64,000 nucleotides of DNA from Herbidospora cretacea (GCF_001570605.1 NZ_BBXG01000002.1:639678-703677); one strand, 5' to 3'. Shown: positions 1 to 8,890, counted from the first letter of the stretch. Program-made: numbers and translations. Notes: generated by a model not told the origin, from the letters alone.

Positions 1-1
1 C

Positions 2-1921
2 GAGGCGCTCGACGCCACCACGCTGATCCTCGGCGCCGACGTGACGGCCGACGACCTCCTGCCGGCGGTGGCCGTCCGGCTGGTCGACGTCCACGAGACC
101 GTGGTCTGGTTCCGCCACCCCCTCATCCGCTCGGCGATCCAGCAGGAGGCGAGCCGGTCCCGGCGGCACGCCGCGCACGCCGCCCTGGCGGACGTCCTGG
201 CCGGCCAGCCCGACCGCAGCCGCTGGCACCGGGCGGCCTCGACCAACCGTCCCGACGAGGAGATGGCGGCCGAGCTGGAGACGGCGGCCCGCCGGGCCCG
301 GCGGCGGGGCGACCTGCTGTCGGGCGTCGAAGGCCTCGAACGCGCCGCCCGGCTCAGCGAGGACCCCGCCCAGCGGCGCGAACGCCTCGTCCACGCAGCC
401 GAATGGGGCGCCGAGGCGGGCCGCCGCGACCTCGCCACCCGGCTGGTCACCGAGGCCGAGCCCTGGACGCTGTCGCTCTCGCAGCGCGCCCGCGTGGTGT
501 GGATCCGCGAGAGCTTCGAGGAGGACATCCGCGACGACGGCGCGGCGGTGCGCTCCCTGGTCGACCTCGCCGGGACCGTCGCCAAGGAGGGCGAGGTCGA
601 TCTGGCGCTGAAGCTGCTGTCGGCCGCGTCCCTGCGCTGCTTCTGGGCCCACACCGACCCGGAGTCGCGGGGCCTGGTCATCGCCGCGGCCGAGAACCTG
701 CCCGTCGACCAGGACGACGGGTGGCTGCTGTCGATCCTGGCGTTCGCGGCCCCGATCGAACGCGGCCGGGTGGTGATCGAGCGGCTCCGCCGGCTGGCCG
801 CCGACCGGCCCGGCGGCTGGGGGGCGGCCCGGCTGCTCGGCAGCTCGGCGATGATGGTGGGCGCGTTCGAGCTGGCGGAGGACTTCTGCGCCCTGTCGCT
901 GCCGCGCCTGCGCGTCCAGGGCCGGCTCAGCCATCTGTGCCGCGACCTGGGGGCCCAGGCCTGGAGCGCCGCCCGGCTCGCCGACCTCGGCGTCGCGATG
1001 TCCGCCGCCGAGGAGGCCGCCCGGCTGGCCCAGGAGACGTCCCTGCCGCTGATGGACGCCATGGCCCACGCCTCGGGCGCCGTGATCGCCGCGCTGCGCG
1101 GCAACCAGGACCGGATGGAGGGCCTCGCGGCCGTGGCCGAGCAGGTGGCCCTGACCACCGGGGCGCGTCCGGTGCTGGCCACCGTGCAGCACGCCCGCGG
1201 CCTGGCCGCCCTCGGCGAGGGGCGCTACACCGACGCCTACGACCACCTGCGCCGGATACACGACCCCGCCGACCCCGCCTTCCACCCCGACCTGCGCTGC
1301 TACAGCCTGGCCGAGCTCGCCGACGCCGCGACCCACTGCGGCCAGGGCCACGCCATCGCCGGCATCGTGGCGGAGCTGGAGGAGGTGGCCCGCCTCACCC
1401 CCTCACCCGCCCTGCACGCCGACCTGCGCTACACCAGGGCCGTGCTGGCGGACGAGGCCACCGCCGAGGCCCTCTACGCCGAAGCGCTCGACGCCGACCT
1501 GCGCCGGCTGCCCTTCGTCCGGGCCAGGGTCCAGCTGGCCTACGGCGAATGGCTGCGCCGCCAGCGCCGCACGGCCGAGTCACGGGCGCCGCTGCGCACG
1601 GCCAGGGAGACCTTCGACGCGCTCGGCGTCATCCCGTGGAGCGAGCGGGCCTGGCAGGAACTGCGCGCCTCCGGCGAGAGCGGCCGCCGCCGCACCGGCG
1701 ACGCCCGCGACGTCCTCACCGCCCAGGAGCTCCAGATCGCCCAGATGGCTGCCGACGGCCTGACCAACCGGGAGATCGGCGAGAAACTGCACATGTCCCA
1801 CCGCACCGTCGGCTCCCACCTCTACCGGATCTTCCCCAAGCTCGAGATCACCTCACGATCGGCACTGGCCAAGGCCCTGCGCACGTCAGACGACTTCACG
1901 GAGGGCGACGCGGTCACCTGA
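2..1921 (+). CDS. LuxR-family ATPase-type transcriptional regulator (5' partial)
   Basis: The reading frame is open from base 2, so the gene begins left of the window; the GTG at 41 is probably internal. The visible 639 residues are mostly an Ala/Leu/Arg-rich helical repeat region of the TPR kind, and the last 65 or so residues are a LuxR/GerE helix-turn-helix (LTAQELQIAQMAADGLTNRE followed by IGEKLHMSHRTVGSHL). This layout is that of large LAL/MalT-like regulators, which carry an N-terminal AAA-type ATPase; that ATPase would lie outside the window. Its target is unknown. The SDR gene starts 10 bases after the stop, so the two are probably cotranscribed. The family call is secure, the role is not. 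Confidence 0.9.
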   Translation, partial: EALDATTLILGADVTADDLLPAVAVRLVDVHETVVWFRHPLIRSAIQQEASRSRRHAAHAALADVLAGQPDRSRWHRAASTNRPDEEMAAELETAARRARRRGDLLSGVEGLERAARLSEDPAQRRERLVHAAEWGAEAGRRDLATRLVTEAEPWTLSLSQRARVVWIRESFEEDIRDDGAAVRSLVDLAGTVAKEGEVDLALKLLSAASLRCFWAHTDPESRGLVIAAAENLPVDQDDGWLLSILAFAAPIERGRVVIERLRRLAADRPGGWGAARLLGSSAMMVGAFELAEDFCALSLPRLRVQGRLSHLCRDLGAQAWSAARLADLGVAMSAAEEAARLAQETSLPLMDAMAHASGAVIAALRGNQDRMEGLAAVAEQVALTTGARPVLATVQHARGLAALGEGRYTDAYDHLRRIHDPADPAFHPDLRCYSLAELADAATHCGQGHAIAGIVAELEEVARLTPSPALHADLRYTRAVLADEATAEALYAEALDADLRRLPFVRARVQLAYGEWLRRQRRTAESRAPLRTARETFDALGVIPWSERAWQELRASGESGRRRTGDARDVLTAQELQIAQMAADGLTNREIGEKLHMSHRTVGSHLYRIFPKLEITSRSALAKALRTSDDFTEGDAVT

Positions 1922-1931
1922 GGGGGAAAAG

Positions 1932-2708
1932 ATGGACCTGGAACTGAGGGACAAGGTCGCGGTGGTGACCGGCGCGAGCAGGGGGATCGGCCTGGCCGTC
2001 ACCCGGGCGCTGGTCGAAGAGGGTGTACGTGTGATCGCAGGCTCCCGCACCAGCACGCGCGAACTGGAGGAACTCCCCGGGGTGCGCGTGGTCCGGGTGG
2101 ACCTGTCGGCCGAGACCGGCCCGGCCGACCTCGTGACCGCCGCCCTCGAACACGGCAGCCTGGACATCCTGGTCAACAACGTGGGCGCCGTCACCCCACG
2201 GCTCGGCGGGTTCCTGGAGGTCACCGACGACCAGTGGACCCGGTCGCTGACGCTCAACCTGATGGCGGCCGTCCGCGCCACCCGCGCCGCGCTCCCGGCC
2301 ATGATCGAGGCCGGGCGCGGCGCCATCGTGACGGTGAGCTCGGTCAACGCCTTCCTGCCCGACCCGCTGGTGATCGACTACGGCGTGGCCAAAGCCGCAC
2401 TGACGAACTTCTCCAAGGCCCTGTCGAAGGAGGTCGGGGCCCACGGCATCCGCGTCAACACCGTCAGCCCCGGCCCGGTCACGACCGACCTGTGGCTCGG
2501 CGACCAGGGCATGGCCGCCACCGTCGGCGCAGCCAAGGACGCCGACCCGGCGGAGGTGGCCGAGGGGGTCGCCACCCAGTCGGAGACCGGCCGCTTCACC
2601 CACCCTCAGGAGGTGGCCGACCTGGTCGTGTTCCTGGCGAGCGACCGCGCGGGCAACGTCACCGGCGCCGACCATGTCATCGACGGAGGCCTCACCAAAA
2701 CGGTGTAA
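1932..2708 (+). CDS. SDR-family NAD(P)-dependent oxidoreductase
   Basis: A 258-residue classical short-chain dehydrogenase/reductase. It has the nucleotide-binding TGASRGIG motif near residue 14, a NNVGAV variant of the NNAG motif near residue 83, and the catalytic Tyr-x3-Lys in DYGVAKAAL near residue 150, preceded by a Ser in VSSVN. The C-terminus ends in the usual GADHVIDGG substrate-loop signature. The ATG at 1932 follows a purine-rich GGGGGAAAAG stretch. It lies 10 bases after the LuxR gene and may be its partner gene. The substrate cannot be told from sequence; 3-oxoacyl-ACP reductase-like or secondary alcohol oxidation are both possible. Confidence 0.92.
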   Translation: MDLELRDKVAVVTGASRGIGLAVTRALVEEGVRVIAGSRTSTRELEELPGVRVVRVDLSAETGPADLVTAALEHGSLDILVNNVGAVTPRLGGFLEVTDDQWTRSLTLNLMAAVRATRAALPAMIEAGRGAIVTVSSVNAFLPDPLVIDYGVAKAALTNFSKALSKEVGAHGIRVNTVSPGPVTTDLWLGDQGMAATVGAAKDADPAEVAEGVATQSETGRFTHPQEVADLVVFLASDRAGNVTGADHVIDGGLTKTV

Positions 2709-2820
2709 GGCCGTTCGTCCTTTGCTGTTCGCGAGGGCAGAGGCCGCTTTGACATTTACCAGAACAATCCGGCGACTAGACCTGGAGCGGTGCGGCGGCA
2801 TCTCCGTCTGACCTGAGAAG

Positions 2821-3219
2821 TCAGAAGCGCTCCACGAGACCGGCCCTCGCTCCGTCGGGAATGGCTCTCTCCGCATTCCCGTCAGTGACGTAGGCGCACC
2901 CGCCCAATTCCACCAGCAGCAGGATCCCGGGGAAACCCTCCTGCTGGATGCGCCAGATCTCCCAGGTGTCGGGGGCTGGGCATCTTCGCCTGCGGTCCGG
3001 CGGCGGGCCGTGCTTGATCTGGCGAGCGAGGGAAACGGCCTCGGATCCCTCGATGACCCTGGTCCCGATGAGACGGGCGCTCTCCATGTCGGTCTGGGTG
3101 TGGTATTTGCAGGCGGTCATCGTGATCGGCCCATCGGGAATCTCGTCGATCGTCACCGTCTGGCTGATCAGGACAGGAAGCCTTGGCGGGCACTGGAAAA
3201 CGGTCGGATCTTGTCTCAC
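2821..3219 (-). CDS. Hypothetical protein
   Basis: An unrecognised protein of about 132 residues. I prefer the GTG at 3219 because a GAGGA ribosome-binding site sits 6 bases upstream; an ATG at 3225 directly abuts that site, and a longer frame begins at 3321. The protein has a Cys-Pro-Pro near the start and two further cysteines, and no clear membrane segment or signal peptide. It follows another unknown gene (3269-3616) on the same strand after about 50 bases, suggesting a two-gene unit. Codon use is less GC-biased than in the neighbours, and a recombinase remnant lies just beyond, so this may be acquired DNA. Confidence 0.55.
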   Translation of the reverse strand: MRQDPTVFQCPPRLPVLISQTVTIDEIPDGPITMTACKYHTQTDMESARLIGTRVIEGSEAVSLARQIKHGPPPDRRRRCPAPDTWEIWRIQQEGFPGILLLVELGGCAYVTDGNAERAIPDGARAGLVERF

Positions 3220-3268
3220 ATTCATTCCTCGGAAATCGAGACAGCAGCCTGTGCTTTTGCGTTGATCG

Positions 3269-3616
3269 CTAGAAGCGTCGTCGGTCGTCGAATTCCGGCA
3301 GGTCGCCATCTGCTGGTTCACGATCGAGGCGGCACCCGTACACGATGCGTGTGGAGAGCGGGTCGTGCCGCCGTAGATGCTCCAGAGAGACCGTCACCTC
3401 TGTTTGCTGGGCGAGATCGGCGAGTCGCTCATCACCGGTGGCTTCGGCGGCCAGCCGAAGGGTCTTCTGCATGCGGAACCCCACTTCGACGGTCAGCTCG
3501 TAGCGGCCGCCGGTCTCATCGAGTACGTCTTTCAGAAGATGCCCAGGCTTCTTCATCTGCCCCTCGGCTAACGGATGTTCTGGCGTGAGGACTTCGGCAT
3601 AGGTGGAGAATTTCAC
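3269..3616 (-). CDS. Hypothetical protein
   Basis: A 115-residue protein of unknown function. The GTG start at 3616 has an AAAGGA ribosome-binding site about 6 bases upstream, which supports a real gene. The sequence is soluble, acidic to neutral, and mostly helical by composition (MKFSTYAEVLTPEHPLAEG at the start, then a Lys/Leu/Asp-rich segment), with a single Cys near residue 97. It precedes the unknown gene at 2821-3219 on the same strand. I do not recognise a domain. Both genes lie in a patch with weaker codon bias beside a broken recombinase. Confidence 0.6.
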   Translation of the reverse strand: MKFSTYAEVLTPEHPLAEGQMKKPGHLLKDVLDETGGRYELTVEVGFRMQKTLRLAAEATGDERLADLAQQTEVTVSLEHLRRHDPLSTRIVYGCRLDREPADGDLPEFDDRRRF

Positions 3617-3904
3617 TGTCGTCCTTTCTCAGGTGCTTCGGCACTTCACTGCGGAAGAAGGGCGATTCTCTCGCGTTGCCTGCCCTGTACGGCGGTGGCG
3701 GATGCTGAGGCCGGCTGATGCCTTAGGCACCTCGAAGGAGCGAGTTGGAACAGGCCGTGGCGCTCATGCAAGAGCGGGCATACCGGTATGCGAGCACACT
3801 TCGACGATCGATGATCCGTTCGTCGTGGATGAGGTGGCGCTCCTGACCGCCTACCAGCAGGACAAGGCGTTACGCCTTTCCACGATCATGGGGGCTCGGC
3901 CTCC
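3617..3904. other. Gene-poor stretch beside the recombinase remnant
   Basis: No convincing gene. A plus-strand TTG near 3745 preceded by AAGGAG opens a short frame (EQAVALMQERAYRYASTLRR) that is interrupted and continues in another frame as DDPFVVDEVALLTAYQQDKA, which may be another decayed coding fragment. No family is recognised. Confidence 0.35.
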
Positions 3905-4160
3905 AGATGATCAGCTTCCCGGTCCGTGCGTGGTCGACCGGACGCAGCCCTCCAAGGCACAGCCCGTGCGGGCGGCCATGTCCGTCTGACTCGCTGGGCG
4001 ATCTTCGCTGGCCCATACTCCGAGTCGTCGGCGTCATCGATCAGCCGCGACGGTCACGCGGGTTGGCGGGGTCATGCGGACGTCTGCGCGTGGTGACGAA
4101 CACCGAGATCCCCTGCTGCTCCAGCAAGTCGAGCATCGTCACCCACTCCGGCACCCGGCG
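3905..4160 (-). pseudogene. Degraded serine recombinase (resolvase/invertase family) remnant
   Basis: Minus-strand translation gives RRVPEWVTMLDLLEQQGISV followed closely by DPANPRDRRG and a stop. Shifting frame by one base continues immediately with LIDDADDSEYGPAKIAQRVR. Together these match the characteristic core of actinobacterial large serine recombinases (EWV-LL-G--V-VTT, NPRDRR, ED--DSEY---K---R). The frameshift, later frame changes and absence of the catalytic N-terminal serine region and DNA-binding tail mark it as a relic. The ends given are approximate. It points to a lost or decayed integrated element in the 2.8-4.3 kb patch. Confidence 0.7.
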
Positions 4161-4342
4161 CGGACTGAGGGACGCCGGAGGGCGAAGCGAACCGTGGTGA
4201 CGAGGGAAGACGGGGGCTGGGAGCGCCCGAGCCCGCCGCGCCGGAGGCGCGGCCAATAAACAGGTTCGGGTTGCGGTCTCAAGCCGATAGCAGGAAAGTC
4301 GTGTCTTGATACGTCTTCCCGCCATCTCCCCCAAGGCTCTTC

Positions 4343-5392
4343 ATGACGAACCAGACTGACAGTTTCCCCGACCTCATGAGCGACGACTCGTTCGAAGTCG
4401 TCATGCGTGGATACAGCCGCCGTCAGGTGCACGACTACATGATCCGTACCCGGAACCAGATTCGTGATCTTGAGGAGCGTCTGGCACGTACCATCGACCA
4501 AGCCGAGCAGAGCCGGCTGGAGCTCGCCGAGGCCCGCCGGAAACTGACCGAGGCGCCTCAGAGCCCGGATGAGCTGGGTGAACGGCTGAGCCAGATCCTC
4601 AAGCTCGCCCATGAGGAGGCTCGGGCCAACAAGGAGGCCTCGGAGAACGCGGCGTCGCAGACGCGTGACCTGGCGGCCAACGAGGCCGAGCGGGTGGTGA
4701 CCAACGCGCGGGAGCAGGCCGACTCGATCAGGTCGGCCGCGCAGGAGGAGGCCGAGCGGCGCATCCACGACGCGACCGCGTCGGCCGAGCGCCTGCTGGC
4801 GCAGGCGGGGGCCGAGGCCGAGGAGAAGGTCGCCACCGCCAACGCCGAGGCCGAGGAGACGTTGCGGGACGCTCGGGCCGAGGCCGACCGGCGGGTCACC
4901 GCCGCGACGCTGGAGGCGGAGAAGCTGGTCGCCGACGCGAACGCGGTCTCCGAGCGGACCTTGACCTCGGCCAAGCAGCGGGCGGGTCACCTTGACGAGC
5001 ACACCGGACGGCGTGTGGTCTATCTGACCGACACCCACACCGAGGTGATGCGCCGCCTCAACGAGATCGGCGCGGTGCTGGGCGATCTGCTCCACCGCGA
5101 GCAGGCCGCCGGGGCGCTGATCGACGAGTCGTCGGTGCTGCCGCCGGCCCCCTCGATCGACGAGGAGATCCCGGCCCAGAAGGCTGAGGACGAAGAGGTT
5201 CCGGCGCCGGCCGCGCAGCCGGCAGCCGCGCCTTCCCCGGCCGACGCCGGTCCTGATGTGCCTGCCGACCAGGCCGCCGAGGAGGATGACTCCGACGACG
5301 AGCACGTGATCGTCGATCGTGGCCCGGCCGTCGCCGAGGCGCCGGTGGACCTGCGACGCGGACTGCCTCCGATGGATGCCCGCGGCGCCTGA
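4343..5392 (+). CDS. DivIVA-domain coiled-coil protein
   Basis: A 349-residue protein with an N-terminal DivIVA-like motif (FEVVMRGYSRRQVHDYM at residues 18-34), then a long Ala/Glu/Arg-rich coiled coil at about 40-235 with regular heptads, and an acidic, Pro/Ala-rich disordered tail. This architecture is that of actinobacterial polar-growth and cytoskeletal proteins (DivIVA, Scy and FilP relatives, often named cellulose-binding protein). A role in cell-pole or wall organisation is likely; the exact member is unclear. The gene stands alone, ends in a hairpin at 5595-5633 shared with convergent neighbours, and its codon use is typical of the chromosome. Confidence 0.85.
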   Translation: MTNQTDSFPDLMSDDSFEVVMRGYSRRQVHDYMIRTRNQIRDLEERLARTIDQAEQSRLELAEARRKLTEAPQSPDELGERLSQILKLAHEEARANKEASENAASQTRDLAANEAERVVTNAREQADSIRSAAQEEAERRIHDATASAERLLAQAGAEAEEKVATANAEAEETLRDARAEADRRVTAATLEAEKLVADANAVSERTLTSAKQRAGHLDEHTGRRVVYLTDTHTEVMRRLNEIGAVLGDLLHREQAAGALIDESSVLPPAPSIDEEIPAQKAEDEEVPAPAAQPAAAPSPADAGPDVPADQAAEEDDSDDEHVIVDRGPAVAEAPVDLRRGLPPMDARGA

Positions 5393-5594
5393 CGTGTGGA
5401 GATGGGCCCGCCAATGGGGTGGCGGCGGGCCCATCGCCGATCGTGAGCGGGAGCGGCTGCCGGCCGTGCCCGCGTATCAGCTCCGGCCGACGTCGTCGGC
5501 GGCCGGTGTGGTGCCCCGTGAGAGCGCCCGTTTTGGCTGGCACCAGTGGAAAGCGCCCCCACGGGGGTCTGTTGGTTGTTTGTCGCACGAGAAA

Positions 5595-5633
5595 GCGGAA
5601 GCCTCCGCCCCCGATAGGGTCGGAGGCTTCCGC
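5595..5633. terminator. Convergent hairpin terminator
   Basis: Perfect 13-base stem: GCGGAAGCCTCCG at 5595-5607 pairs with CGGAGGCTTCCGC at 5621-5633, with a 13-base loop. It lies between the convergent DivIVA-type gene and the small gene at 5673-5891 and could serve both. There is no strong U-tract, as is common in actinomycetes. Confidence 0.6.
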
Positions 5634-5672
5634 GCTTGGTGGGCTGGTCCGGTGAACCCGCCGCGAGCAGCG

Positions 5673-5891
5673 TCAAGGGTCTGCCGAGTTGGCACGTTCC
5701 TCCTGGTCGCGTAACAACTGGCGTAAACCCTCCGGCTCGTCCGCGTCGATGGTCATCGCGCAGCCGGCCTCCCGCTGTGCGGATGACAGCGGATGGTGCC
5801 GGGTGGCCCACCACCGTCCCGCATCGCTCCGCCAGATAGTCCATTCCGGATACTCGCGGGCAATTTCGGCAAGATGCCGGTCAAAGGACAT
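5673..5891 (-). CDS. Small conserved hypothetical protein, partner of GntR regulator
   Basis: A 72-residue soluble protein starting MSFDRHLAEIAREYPEWTIW and rich in Trp and charged residues. The ATG at 5891 is chosen over an upstream start at 5984 because AAAGGTGGG lies just ahead of it and the protein body begins there. It sits downstream of, and on the same strand as, the GntR/UTRA gene at 6032-6784. I recall small proteins of this type being found next to such regulators in Streptosporangiaceae-like genomes, but cannot check that here. Function is unknown. Confidence 0.65.
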   Translation of the reverse strand: MSFDRHLAEIAREYPEWTIWRSDAGRWWATRHHPLSSAQREAGCAMTIDADEPEGLRQLLRDQEERANSADP

Positions 5892-6031
5892 CTGCCCACC
5901 TTTCCCTCGCCGAGCCGCCCCGGGTTTACCCCGATCTCCTTGACGTCTCCCTCTCAAGGTGCGGGACATCTCTAGAGAAGACAAGATCCTGGGAGGACAG
6001 GTCCACCTATCGTCCGATTTTTCAAGTTGAA

Positions 6032-6784
6032 CTACGCATCGAAGTCGTACTGGAGTACATACGACGCGGCGTCGAGTGTCATCTCGTTGAGCTCAACCGG
6101 TATGCCTCCCGATGTGTACGCCGTGCGCACCACGACGATGATCGGGTTGCCCGGCGGCAGATGCAGGAGTTCCGCCTCCTGGGGCTGGGGCATGCGTGCA
6201 CGTAACTCCTCGGTGAAGTGGGCCGGGAGGTAGCCCAGGTCGCCCAGACGGGCGTAGACGCCGCCGGGGCCCGTGTCGGGGAGCGTGATGGCGGTCCCCT
6301 CCACCAGGTCGGCGGGGAAGTGGGAGACGGCCAGCTGGACGGGCCTGCCGTCCACGTTGTAGCGCCTTCGCCTGATCCAGACCTCGTCGGCGTCGAGGAC
6401 GCGCCCGATGTCCTCGCTCGCCGGCAGCCGTTCGATGTGGACCTCGTCCACGGTGTAAGCGCGACCCCTGGTGTCGGAGTCCCAGATCGCACGTCCCTGC
6501 CCCCACTGTTCACGGGACAGACGTCGTGACCCATGCCGTCTGATGGGTCGGAACAGCCTCACGTATACCCCCGAACCTCGCCGCGGAACAGCCAAGCCCT
6601 CATTGATCAGTACGGCCAGCGCCTGCCGTGCGGTGGCGCGCGCTATGCCGTACTCGGTCATGAGGGCGTTCTCGCCCGGTAGCCGCTCCCCATCGCGGAG
6701 TTCACCGGACAGGATCTGCGCGCGCAGCCGGTCGGCGATACGCCGGTAGATGGGGGGCTCGTGATGCACCGGGGACTCAGTCAC
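6032..6784 (-). CDS. GntR-family transcriptional regulator with UTRA ligand domain
   Basis: A 250-residue regulator. Residues about 10-75 form the winged helix typical of GntR proteins (YRRIADRLRAQILSGEL, then LPGENALMTEYGIARATARQ). Residues about 95-245 form a UTRA ligand-binding domain, HutC subfamily (YTVDEVHIERLPASEDI, later NPIIVVVRTAY). The GTG start at 6784 has a purine-rich GAGGGTGATC upstream. HutC-type members include KorSA-like regulators of actinomycete plasmids and integrative elements, but no such element is intact here. The small gene at 5673-5891 follows on the same strand. The ligand is unknown. Confidence 0.93.
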   Translation of the reverse strand: MTESPVHHEPPIYRRIADRLRAQILSGELRDGERLPGENALMTEYGIARATARQALAVLINEGLAVPRRGSGVYVRLFRPIRRHGSRRLSREQWGQGRAIWDSDTRGRAYTVDEVHIERLPASEDIGRVLDADEVWIRRRRYNVDGRPVQLAVSHFPADLVEGTAITLPDTGPGGVYARLGDLGYLPAHFTEELRARMPQPQEAELLHLPPGNPIIVVVRTAYTSGGIPVELNEMTLDAASYVLQYDFDA

Positions 6785-6962
6785 GTTTGATCACCCTCTG
6801 TCACCAACGGGGGGTTAGCGTCTCCAGAGAACTTGCCCCGTCTTGTCCACGATCGCACAGTGAGAAAGGTTGGTCCCGAGCCGAATTTGAGCGAATCGTG
6901 CCCCTGTGGCGATCTTCAGCGGTTAGTGCAGCCCGTTACCATGGAACGGTGCAAGCCGGTAT

Positions 6963-7487
6963 TCACCGGGCCCACCAACGCTGAGTCATTGCCGCAGCCA
7001 GGACGGCACCTGTTGTGTTCAGCAGGATGTCATCGACCGATGACACACGGTGGAGCTCCAGGCCGTATTGAAGTAACTCGACGGTAAGAGATCCGGCCGC
7101 CGCGACGGCCCCGACGATCTTCAAACGAGCCAACTTTTGAGACCTGAGGGGCAAAAGCGCGCCCAGTGCGGCGAACACCAGAAGGTTGCCTCCCACCTGC
7201 ACGAACGCCGTCGAGGCGGGGTCGGTCACTACCTGTGCAAGATCGTGAAATGGGAGCAGACCGACCGCCCGGCCAGGAGTCGAGGGGTCACCCGGAGTGA
7301 GGATCATCCAGATCCACGGGGCCGTGCCGATCACCATGAAGACGTCCGCGTACGCCGTCCGCGCAGGTTCCGGGTGCTTGGAACGCTCCCGTGATCGAGT
7401 GAGCAGGTGGGCGACACCCCATCCAGCCGGAATGGTCAAGAGGGTGGCGAGGACGACATGTCCCCATAGGTCCCACGCCAGCAACAT
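6963..7487 (-). CDS. VanZ-family membrane protein
   Basis: A membrane protein of about 174 residues with four predicted transmembrane segments and the VanZ-like core (a hydrophilic FHDLAQVV loop, then VGGNLLVFAALGALLPL and SVDDILLNTTGAVL near the C-terminus). I chose the ATG at 7487 because AAAAAGGA lies 7 bases upstream and the first membrane helix starts at once; longer starts at 7511 and 7532 lack a good site. VanZ relatives confer low-level teicoplanin resistance in enterococci, but in actinomycetes most have unknown envelope roles. The gene is monocistronic and divergent from kynureninase. Confidence 0.8.
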   Translation of the reverse strand: MLLAWDLWGHVVLATLLTIPAGWGVAHLLTRSRERSKHPEPARTAYADVFMVIGTAPWIWMILTPGDPSTPGRAVGLLPFHDLAQVVTDPASTAFVQVGGNLLVFAALGALLPLRSQKLARLKIVGAVAAAGSLTVELLQYGLELHRVSSVDDILLNTTGAVLAAAMTQRWWAR

Positions 7488-7601
7488 GACTGTGTCCTTT
7501 TTGGCATCCATCGGGCCGGTCGTTCCGGACACCCCATGGCACTTGCGGTCAGGGCTTAAAGCGACAAAAACCTTAGCCGTAAACAGTCACCAGAAGGTGG
7601 C

Positions 7602-7623
7602 CCAATGGGAAGCCAGCCATTGG
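7602..7623. promoter_or_regulatory. Inverted repeat between vanZ-like gene and kynU
   Basis: CCAATGG at 7602-7608 and CCATTGG at 7617-7623 form a perfect 7-base inverted repeat with an 8-base spacer, 50 bases ahead of the kynureninase start. A third partial copy, GCATTGGGC, follows at 7628-7636. This could be an operator for the kynureninase promoter; no cognate regulator is apparent next to it. Confidence 0.4.
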
Positions 7624-7672
7624 TGACGCATTGGGCTGCCGAGTCAGGATATTTCTGGAGATGATGTCTCGC

Positions 7673-8890
7673 ATGAGCATCACCCGCGCCGGCTGCGCCG
7701 CCCTCGACTCCGCCGACCCCCTTCGCGGTCTCAGAGCGGAGTTCGTCCTGCCGGAGAACACGGTCTACATGCTCGGCAACTCGCTCGGCGCGCTGCCGCG
7801 GCGCACGGCCGAGGCCGTCGCGCACACGGTGACCACCGAATGGGGCCGTGACCTGGGTCAGAGCTGGAACACCGCCGGGTGGTGGAACCTGCCCGAGGTG
7901 ATCGGCGACCGGCTGGCCCAGTTGATCGGCGCGGGGCCGGGAACGGTGGTCTGCGGCGAGTCCACGTCGGTCTCGATCTTCAAAGTGATGTCGGCCGCCG
8001 TCCGGCTGCGTCCGGGCCGCCGGACCGTCGTCGTGGAGTCCGACGGATTTCCGACCGATCGGTATGCCGTGCAGGGGCTCGCGGCGGGCTTCGACCTGAA
8101 CGTGCGGGATTTCGGTCCGGGTGATTCTCTCGCCGGGATCCTCGACGATGACGTCGCCGTGGTGCTGCTGTCGCACGTCGACTACCGGACCGGGGCGCTG
8201 CGCGACATGGCCGCCGACACCGCGCTCGTGCAGGCCTCCGGGGCGCTGGCGGTCTGGGACCTGTGCCACAGCGCGGGGGCGCTGCCCGTCGAGGTGGGCT
8301 CGGTCGACTTCGCGGTCGGATGTACGTACAAATATCTGAACGGCGGACCCGGCGCGCCGGCCTATCTCTACTGCGCGCCCGAGCACCTGGCCGCGGCCGA
8401 GCCGGTGCTGCGCGGCTGGCACGGCCATGCCGCGCCGTTCGCCTTCGAGCCCGACTACCGGCCCGCCGAGGGAATCCGCCGGTTCGCCGTCGGCACCCCG
8501 CCGATCCTGTCGCTGACCGCGCTGGGCGCCTCGCTGGACCTGTGGCAGAAGGTCGACATCCGCTCGGTCCGGGCCAAGAGCGTCGCGCTGACCGAGCTGT
8601 TCATCGCGCTGACCGAGCACCTCGGGCTCGACCTGGCCACCCCGCGCGACCCGTCGGGACGCGGCAGCCAGATCAGCTTCCGCCACGAGCACGGCTATCC
8701 GATCATGCGGGCGCTGATCGACCACGGGGTGCAGGGCGACTTCCGCGCCCCCGACATCATGCGCTTCGGGTTCACCCCGCTCTACCTGCGCTATGTCGAT
8801 GTGTACGACGCCGCCGACACCCTCGCCGAGATCATCGGCAAGGGCATCTGGCGGGACGAGCGGTATCAGCGTCAGGTGACGGTGACGTAG
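7673..8890 (+). CDS. kynU: Kynureninase
   Basis: A 405-residue PLP-dependent hydrolase that converts kynurenine to anthranilate and alanine. It shows the kynureninase N-terminus (YMLGNSLGALPR), the Asp/His pair of the PLP pocket (VWDLCHSAGALPVEV) and the Schiff-base lysine in CTYKYLNGGPG, followed by the family-typical GWHGHAAPFAFEPDY and a C-terminal RFGFTPLYLRYVDV. The ATG at 7673 is preferred, 12 bases after GGAG; alternatives at 7631, 7661 and 7664 have worse spacing. No tryptophan dioxygenase or arylformamidase gene is adjacent, so it works with enzymes encoded elsewhere, in catabolism or in specialised metabolism. Confidence 0.93.
   Translation: MSITRAGCAALDSADPLRGLRAEFVLPENTVYMLGNSLGALPRRTAEAVAHTVTTEWGRDLGQSWNTAGWWNLPEVIGDRLAQLIGAGPGTVVCGESTSVSIFKVMSAAVRLRPGRRTVVVESDGFPTDRYAVQGLAAGFDLNVRDFGPGDSLAGILDDDVAVVLLSHVDYRTGALRDMAADTALVQASGALAVWDLCHSAGALPVEVGSVDFAVGCTYKYLNGGPGAPAYLYCAPEHLAAAEPVLRGWHGHAAPFAFEPDYRPAEGIRRFAVGTPPILSLTALGASLDLWQKVDIRSVRAKSVALTELFIALTEHLGLDLATPRDPSGRGSQISFRHEHGYPIMRALIDHGVQGDFRAPDIMRFGFTPLYLRYVDVYDAADTLAEIIGKGIWRDERYQRQVTVT

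Noticed and set aside
403..1947. Long open frame of 514 codons overlapping the LuxR gene
   Set aside because: Arg/Gly/Pro-rich low-complexity translation with no domain; it is the typical off-frame shadow of a high-GC gene.
3603..3989. Plus-strand frame of 128 codons
   Set aside because: Frame passes through changes that look like decayed fragments; no ribosome-binding site at its start and no domain.
6032..7487. Integrative plasmid region suggested by a HutC-type GntR gene
   Set aside because: No replication, transfer or integrase genes are nearby; the regulator alone is not evidence of an element.
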